Shown here in pieces: positions 61,001-64,000 of a DNA stretch of 64,000 bases. The position numbers were made by a program, and so were the translations under genes. Position 1 is the stretch's first letter. Every line of letters starts with the position of its first letter. A model generated the notes under the pieces. The model saw only the letters and a list, made by a program, of their open reading frames with translations, had not been told where the DNA came from and did no database searches. The stretch covers positions 124,001-188,000 of the forward strand of contig NZ_SSOC01000008.1 in assembly GCF_004801295.1 (NCBI RefSeq), in the 5' to 3' direction. This DNA comes from Pseudothauera nasutitermitis (GTDB lineage Bacteria; Pseudomonadota; Gammaproteobacteria; Burkholderiales; Rhodocyclaceae).

Positions 61001-63609
61001 AGATCGACCCGGGCGTTGGCCACCGGCGTATCCAGGGTCGTCGAATTGCTTGCATGGCCGGAAATTTCCGGCGTGGTCGTACTGACCACGGCCGCGTTGG
61101 TCAGCGTGTCGCCCTGCGTACCGTGATTCGGCCGTACCTTGATGGTGACCGCGTGCGATCCATTGCGGGGGATGGAGGCCCAGGAGCACGTCACCTGGTC
61201 ATTGCTCCCGGTAACGATCGTGTCGCCCGGACTCGCCTGGGCGCTGCAGCTTCCCGCGGAGGTCTGCGTCGACAGGTAGGTCACATTCGCCGGCAGCGTA
61301 TCGACCATCTGCACGCTGGCGGCCCCGGATGCGCCCGCCAGCAGGTTGGTCACGGTGACCGTATACGTCAGTTCAGTGCCTGCCGGAATGCTGCCGGGCT
61401 GATCCGGATGCTCGGTGAACGCATGGTTCTTCGTCACCGTGACGTCCGCCAGCGGCGTGACGGTGGTGGTGTGCGAATCCGAGTTGTTGGTGTAGTTGCT
61501 TTCCGAAGAGCCGTAGGCATGGGCCGTCGCGGTGTTGACGCGAGACAGATTGTTCCCCGTGGCGCTGCCCAGCGGCCGCACCAGGACGGTGATGACCGGG
61601 CAATTGCTGCCCTGGGTACATTGGGGAACGCTTGCGAAACCGCAGCTCAGGATACGGTTGCCAACATTGGCGCTTCCTGCGTTCTCGCAGGAAGCGCCGG
61701 TGGCGAGGCCGGAAACGACCGAGGCCCCTTCAAACCCGTTCACACCCGCCCCGCCGCCGGTAAACAACTCGCTAAACGTGTCGGTCACGCGGACGTCCAG
61801 CGCCGTCGTCGCACTGCTATTGACGATCTCCAGCTTGTACTCCAGCACATCGCCGGCCACGACGGTGGCGTCCCCGGTCTTGACGATGCTCAGGTCGTGG
61901 GAATCGGTGGACGCATGGATCGCGGGCGCGCTCGCCAGCACGGTGCCCGTGTTCGCCGGGTAGCCGGTCGACGATTCGCTGAGCGTCATCTGGTTGAAAT
62001 AGGTGCCCGCCTGGGTGGCCCGCACCGTCAGCCTGACCTCGGGGGTGTCGCTTTCCGCCGCGAGGGGGGCTCCCGCGGTGTAGGTCCGTTCGCAGATGAT
62101 GGGGGTGGAACCGTCACCGACCAGCGTACTCGGCGAGCACGACCACCCGTTTTCCGTAATCGCGGTGACCTCGAGCCCCGCCGGAATCACGTCGGTCATC
62201 GTCAAGGTGCCGGCGTAGGCGATGTTGCTGGCGTTCTGCACGCGCAGCCCGTATTCGAAGGTCGCTCCGTTGACCACGGGCCGGTGATAAGGCTCAGCCG
62301 GCCCGGTCTTGACCGCGTTGAGGGTCAGCGCGGGCTCCTCGACCGATATCGGCAGGTTGGCGCTGTTGTTGGCTGCATTCGCCTCGTCCGGGCTCGCGGC
62401 CGAAATGATGACGCTGTTGGGCAGGTTGGTGCCGGAGCCGATGGCCCGTACATTGACCTGCACCTGGCCGATGGCGTGGTTGTAGGCGCCGTCCGCCCCG
62501 CCGCCGTTCGCGCGGGTGCACTGAACCTGCTGGCCGGCAACGGAGCAGTTCCAGCCGTTGAGATTACCGAACCCGAGAATCTCGAACGCCGGAGAGATTT
62601 CGGCCGTCATGCTCAGCCCCTGCGGCTGGCCCCCGCTGTATACAGGCTGGAGGCGAATCTGGAATTCATCGCCGAGGATCAACGGGCTCCCGCCGGTACG
62701 GCTCATCGTCACGCTGACGTCCGTGCCCGCCAGCACTTGCGTGGCCACCGACCTGGTATTGTTGTCGGGCAGGCCATCCGTGAGCGTCGAACTGGCTGCG
62801 GCACTGGAAGAGAGATCACTGCCGCCGACCAGGGTCACCTGGCCCGTGATGTTGCCGATGGACCACGTTTGCCCGACCCCCAGCGCGCTACCGCGCACGC
62901 AGGTCACCACCTGTCCGGCCTGGGAGCAGCCCGCCGGCAGACTGCCGGTACGCTGGAAATGGTCCGCCAGGGTGATCGCCGCCGTCACCCCACTCGCGGC
63001 GTCCGGACCGTGGTTGACCACGGCAGCGGTATAGCTCAGCGTGCCGCCCGACAGCACCGTGGACGAGTTGCCCGTCAGTTGCATTTCGAGGTCGGCGCCT
63101 TGGGAAACCGTGATGGGAATGGAACTCTGGTTGTTGCCCGGTTGAGGATCGGTGGTGTCCGAGCTCACCTCGGCGCTGTTCGAGACGGAAGTCGGCGTGG
63201 ACTGGGCGATGCGCGCGACGATCTCGACGCGGATTTCCTCTTGCGCCCCGAGCGAACCCAGCTCGCACGTCAGCGTGCCGCCGGCCGCCTCACCGCTGTG
63301 GACGCAGACGTTCCCGAGGTCCGGGGTGCTGGTATAGCTCTCGTAGGCGGCGTTCTCCGGCAGGATATCCACCAGCCGCACACCATGGGAGGCGTTGACC
63401 AGGCTGTTGTTGGTCACCCGCAGGGTGATCGTCAGCGCCTGCGTGGCACTCACGTTGACCGGGTCGACCGTGTGGTTGAGCACGAGATCGGCCGTTTGCG
63501 CCAGCGCGGCATTGGCGCCCAGGCCCAGCATCCCCGCAACGCCACCCACCAGGCAGCCTCGCCACGCGCGCGCCCACCACGACCGCCCGCTCCTGATGAC
63601 CTCTTTCAT
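55084..63609 (-). CDS. giant secreted DUF11 / SdrD-Cna_B repeat protein
   Basis: A 2841-residue protein with a signal peptide (GGVAGMLGLGANAALA). Residues about 40-1165 hold eight DUF11-type modules of about 130 residues, each ending in an NN/DN-rich segment (DPQPGNNQSS, DGLPDNNTRS, VTSNNSDDA). Residues about 1165-2480 hold some ten SdrD/Cna_B-like modules marked G-x-V-Y/F-x-D-x-x-x-D/N-G (GRVYEDSNFNGAYGAGEPG, GYVYHDHAADGTRDPG, GFVYLDVNDDGAKG). One more DUF11 module (about 2493-2630), a last B-type module (GTVFDDRNANGYQDQGEPG) and a charged helical tail close it; the tail resembles a degenerate OmpA fold. Likely an extracellular stalk or adhesin, coupled by ATGA overlap to the outer-membrane protein gene. 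Confidence 0.85.
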   Translation of the reverse strand: MKEVIRSGRSWWARAWRGCLVGGVAGMLGLGANAALAQTADLVLNHTVDPVNVSATQALTITLRVTNNSLVNASHGVRLVDILPENAAYESYTSTPDLGNVCVHSGEAAGGTLTCELGSLGAQEEIRVEIVARIAQSTPTSVSNSAEVSSDTTDPQPGNNQSSIPITVSQGADLEMQLTGNSSTVLSGGTLSYTAAVVNHGPDAASGVTAAITLADHFQRTGSLPAGCSQAGQVVTCVRGSALGVGQTWSIGNITGQVTLVGGSDLSSSAAASSTLTDGLPDNNTRSVATQVLAGTDVSVTMSRTGGSPLILGDEFQIRLQPVYSGGQPQGLSMTAEISPAFEILGFGNLNGWNCSVAGQQVQCTRANGGGADGAYNHAIGQVQVNVRAIGSGTNLPNSVIISAASPDEANAANNSANLPISVEEPALTLNAVKTGPAEPYHRPVVNGATFEYGLRVQNASNIAYAGTLTMTDVIPAGLEVTAITENGWSCSPSTLVGDGSTPIICERTYTAGAPLAAESDTPEVRLTVRATQAGTYFNQMTLSESSTGYPANTGTVLASAPAIHASTDSHDLSIVKTGDATVVAGDVLEYKLEIVNSSATTALDVRVTDTFSELFTGGGAGVNGFEGASVVSGLATGASCENAGSANVGNRILSCGFASVPQCTQGSNCPVITVLVRPLGSATGNNLSRVNTATAHAYGSSESNYTNNSDSHTTTVTPLADVTVTKNHAFTEHPDQPGSIPAGTELTYTVTVTNLLAGASGAASVQMVDTLPANVTYLSTQTSAGSCSAQASPGDTIVTGSNDQVTCSWASIPRNGSHAVTIKVRPNHGTQGDTLTNAAVVSTTTPEISGHASNSTTLDTPVANARVDLQVTQSDSPDPVTEGSEVTYTLTVRNNGPSVAEGVTLYDFLPTEGLSFKSVTPPSGTTCSTAPGEGAFGSGTPPADPGALNGAWNASLGNADLICELGLFQVNDSKTVTVVFTAEQKGVWPNRLAIARSDEHRSSIADPVPANDFHGENTTVRSLADMAVSKTVDPAIVSLRQPFDFTVDVTNNGPGTAYAAALSDTLPAGMKLTDAPTIQVISGTFDPPVPSCSVTAGDGGFTCDLGDVPINASARVTVPVLVDEWPAGVSGTQTVLTNTAVVSVDPDQTVDNVTSNNSDDASVTVQRSSIAGRVYEDSNFNGAYGAGEPGIQGVQLRLTGTDVHGNDVDVTTTTAANGTFTFQNLSPADVDGYTITQTQPTGWLDAYETVGTANGSAANTGFDGTPENNRITAIPLAANTAATGYNFGEVRAGNLEGWVFVDGNANGTRDAGETAGLPGLTVRLAGTDYTGAAVDTTVQTAVAGHYLFENVLPGTYTVTQVDLPGGMTYTGTQVGTVNTNPSGALDGGGPPQGVQNIALLSNGSGTNYNFGWSGQGLGGRVYVDLDKSGVHSAGDRPLAGVTVTLSGTTAGGLNVCDAISPQPCTTTTAADGTYNFPNLPASNGSGYTLTQQAQTVGVLRDYSAGPINVGNVNGGPVGSVGANAITGVVIGVGESGAGYDFGHLAGSLSGTVWHDQDRDDTRDAGEPGLAGVTLTLSGTTQHGLDVCTVIGAAACTVQTNADGSYSFPNLPASGAGGYTLVQTQPVDYLASVTSPGSAGGTAGESAGNRQVSGIALGVGEDGTDYLFGHVTGSLSGYVYHDHAADGTRDPGTDTGLAGVTVTLSGTTGSGADVCAFIAPASCTATTDANGRYVFPTLPNGTYTLTRGPAPEHYQDKCAAPGLLPDASAHADCTAPGHTPQVIPSVPFAVDPAEAEAHTEFNFSLVKPASIGGRVYLDVDDNGEYDPGEEQGGVTVTLTGIDDQGNPVNESVTTNPDGTYAFTNLRPSGPGGYTIEQTQPPGYGEFTDNGNFPGTVNGVPSGTSDGPNRITGVVLPSEGGEGVGYDFRDQPSSLRGFVYLDVNDDGAKGSGEPGLAGVTVHLSGTDANGDPVERTTTTAADGAFEFTGLRSGTYMLQQDHPAGYLDGRETAGTISGVPVGSVDNTAFGPQPEYNRITAITLGLAEHGVDYLFGEGGGFITGHVYVDANDDGQMGGGEAGLAGVVVYIEGTIDGGADFATSRGCSVTPANCQATTGADGSFRFDGIPPGTYQLRKMQEQVNLLYETGGHPDYRDGRETTGVAGGTVNNEHFGSQPVFNTIADIAVTPANLAAHNGEIGGYLFGVVPQAPASGPLAVVPPVVSGYVYLDVNHSRVRPDDPQSDSRVEGWTVTLTGQNLLTGQDETICQVQTNAFGFYRFDNVECHAAGFTQWANGLPVSDGTAYGNFSISFQGENGITTLPQSGGQAGQVDGASARIINLTLPPGADIVEQNLPLDPSGVVYDAITREPVPGAVVTLLSGGTPVPEACLVGGNPVVTGADGFYEFWIFAGAGCPGSGEYTIEIGSPPGYAPGPSTMIPAQTVPLTPGFGGVHPVQPQLTAPGASEDTTHYMVFQLTLTGDPATSSSNVVNNHIPLDPLLGGAIRIVKTTPLVNVSKGQAVPYTITATNTLSAPLHNIAVTDQIPAGFRYRSGSASVRDGDAVGFVPVEPAVNGRLLSWAGQTFLPGETKTYRLVLMVGAGVGEGEFTNNAWAINTLASERVSNIGQATVRIIPDPLFDCSDIIGTVFDDRNANGYQDQGEPGIPNVRVVTARGLLVTTDAEGRFHVQCADIPQRDRGSNFVMKLDERTLPSGFRVTTENPRDVRVTRGKMVKLNFGATIHKVYRIELDARAFAADGDGLLPEWADRLAQLVPAMLERPSVARLAYATGEEGEGVAKRRLKALEGELLRLYREHERRDGKEDRPPLIVEHEVMGAVLRAEGGRQ

Positions 63610-63850
63610 GATGATGCCCCGTCCCCTTGGCCACTGCGCGAACCGCCCCGTGTGTCCGGGCGGACGAGAACGCGCCTGCCGCACTGCAATATCTGGAATA
63701 CCCGGGGCGAATCTAGGGAAAAAGAGGAGAGGACTCCATCACAAACACTAACAAATCAAGCGCTTACTAACCAATTACTCACAAGAAAATCACCTTATGC
63801 ACCCATTTATCCATTTGATGAGAATGGTTTAACAACTTTTCACCGACACA
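63610..63850 (-). promoter_or_regulatory. AT-rich upstream region of the giant-protein operon
   Basis: About 130 bases (63710-63845) are far richer in A and T than the surrounding genome, for example around GTTTAACAACTTTTCACC and AACAAATCAAGCGCTTAC. Possible -10 hexamers on the minus strand include ATAAAT near 63806, but several alternatives exist and no single promoter is convincing. The AT-richness itself suggests a regulated promoter, for instance one silenced by a nucleoid protein. Nothing else is seen from 63851 to 63966. Confidence 0.4.
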
Positions 63851-63966
63851 CTCCCAGGGGCGAACAAGGCTGCTGGGCATCAAGACAAGTGCATGCCATC
63901 GAGCCGCCTCGCGCAACGCGGGCGGAAAACAGGCACAAAGGGAAGAAAAGGCGGGAGCAGCGGCGC

Positions 63967-64000
63967 TCAGTGCTCGCGCGGCGACAGCATGAAACCCACA
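63967..64000 (-). CDS. possible C-terminal end of a further gene (partial)
   Basis: The minus strand reads V-G-F-M-L-S-P-R-E-H followed by a TGA at 63967-63969 up to the window edge. Ten codons are too few to identify a protein or to be sure of the frame; the codons are GC-rich like those of real genes here and contrast with the AT-rich stretch beside it. Confidence 0.25.
   Translation of the reverse strand, partial: VGFMLSPREH

Overview
The window reads as chromosomal DNA of a GC-rich betaproteobacterium, most likely a member of the Rhodocyclales (Azoarcus/Thauera-like). That placement is inferred from gene order and protein character: a complete dcw cluster followed by lpxC, the rpsU-yqeY-dnaG-rpoD block, aroQ-accB-accC-prmA-DUF3426 and yraN-diaA-dolP. 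No search was run. Almost all of the window is core genome. The accessory material lies mainly in the last 15 kb and in a few small repeats.

Layout. 1-17.7 kb: the division and cell-wall cluster on the minus strand, transcribed mraZ-rsmH-ftsL-ftsI-murE-murF-mraY-murD-ftsW-murG-murC-ddlB-ftsQ-ftsA-ftsZ, then the start of lpxC. Most junctions are 4-base stop/start overlaps. A triple 10-bp-phased MraZ operator sits ahead of mraZ, and a nested palindromic element lies between ftsZ and lpxC. 17.99-18.54 kb: the RNase P RNA, with an enlarged P12 arm. 18.5-21 kb: a lipoprotein gene, pyrC and rsmI (minus). 20.9-27.7 kb (plus): yraN, diaA, dolP, a REP doublet, rpsU, yqeY, dnaG, rpoD and a CAU tRNA. 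27.7-29.1 kb: mpl (minus), for murein recycling. 29.2-35.4 kb (plus): an unknown gene, a TlpA-like thioredoxin, aroQ, accB, accC, prmA, a zinc-ribbon/DUF3426 protein and dgkA.

35.4-40 kb: a glycine-zipper lipoprotein, a PfkB kinase and a GT4 glycosyltransferase (minus), divergent from an OlsB-like/OlsA-like acyltransferase pair (plus). The 180-bp divergent gap carries two back-to-back sets of 11-bp-phased GTCA repeats that match PhoB-box geometry, which suggests phosphate-controlled lipid remodelling. 39.8-42 kb: apaH and waaA. 42-49.3 kb (minus): tetR-mfp-RND-pcm-rhodanese-tolC, a full tripartite efflux system with its own operator. 49.5-50.9 kb: a MocR-type regulator.

50.96-63.6 kb holds the most unusual locus: a translationally coupled pair made of a 2841-residue secreted protein built of DUF11 and SdrD/Cna_B-like repeats and a 1375-residue outer-membrane protein with an OmpA-like peptidoglycan-binding domain followed by a predicted beta-barrel. 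The giant protein appears to end in a degenerate OmpA-like fold. An AT-rich upstream region precedes the pair. The last 34 bases may be the end of another minus-strand gene.
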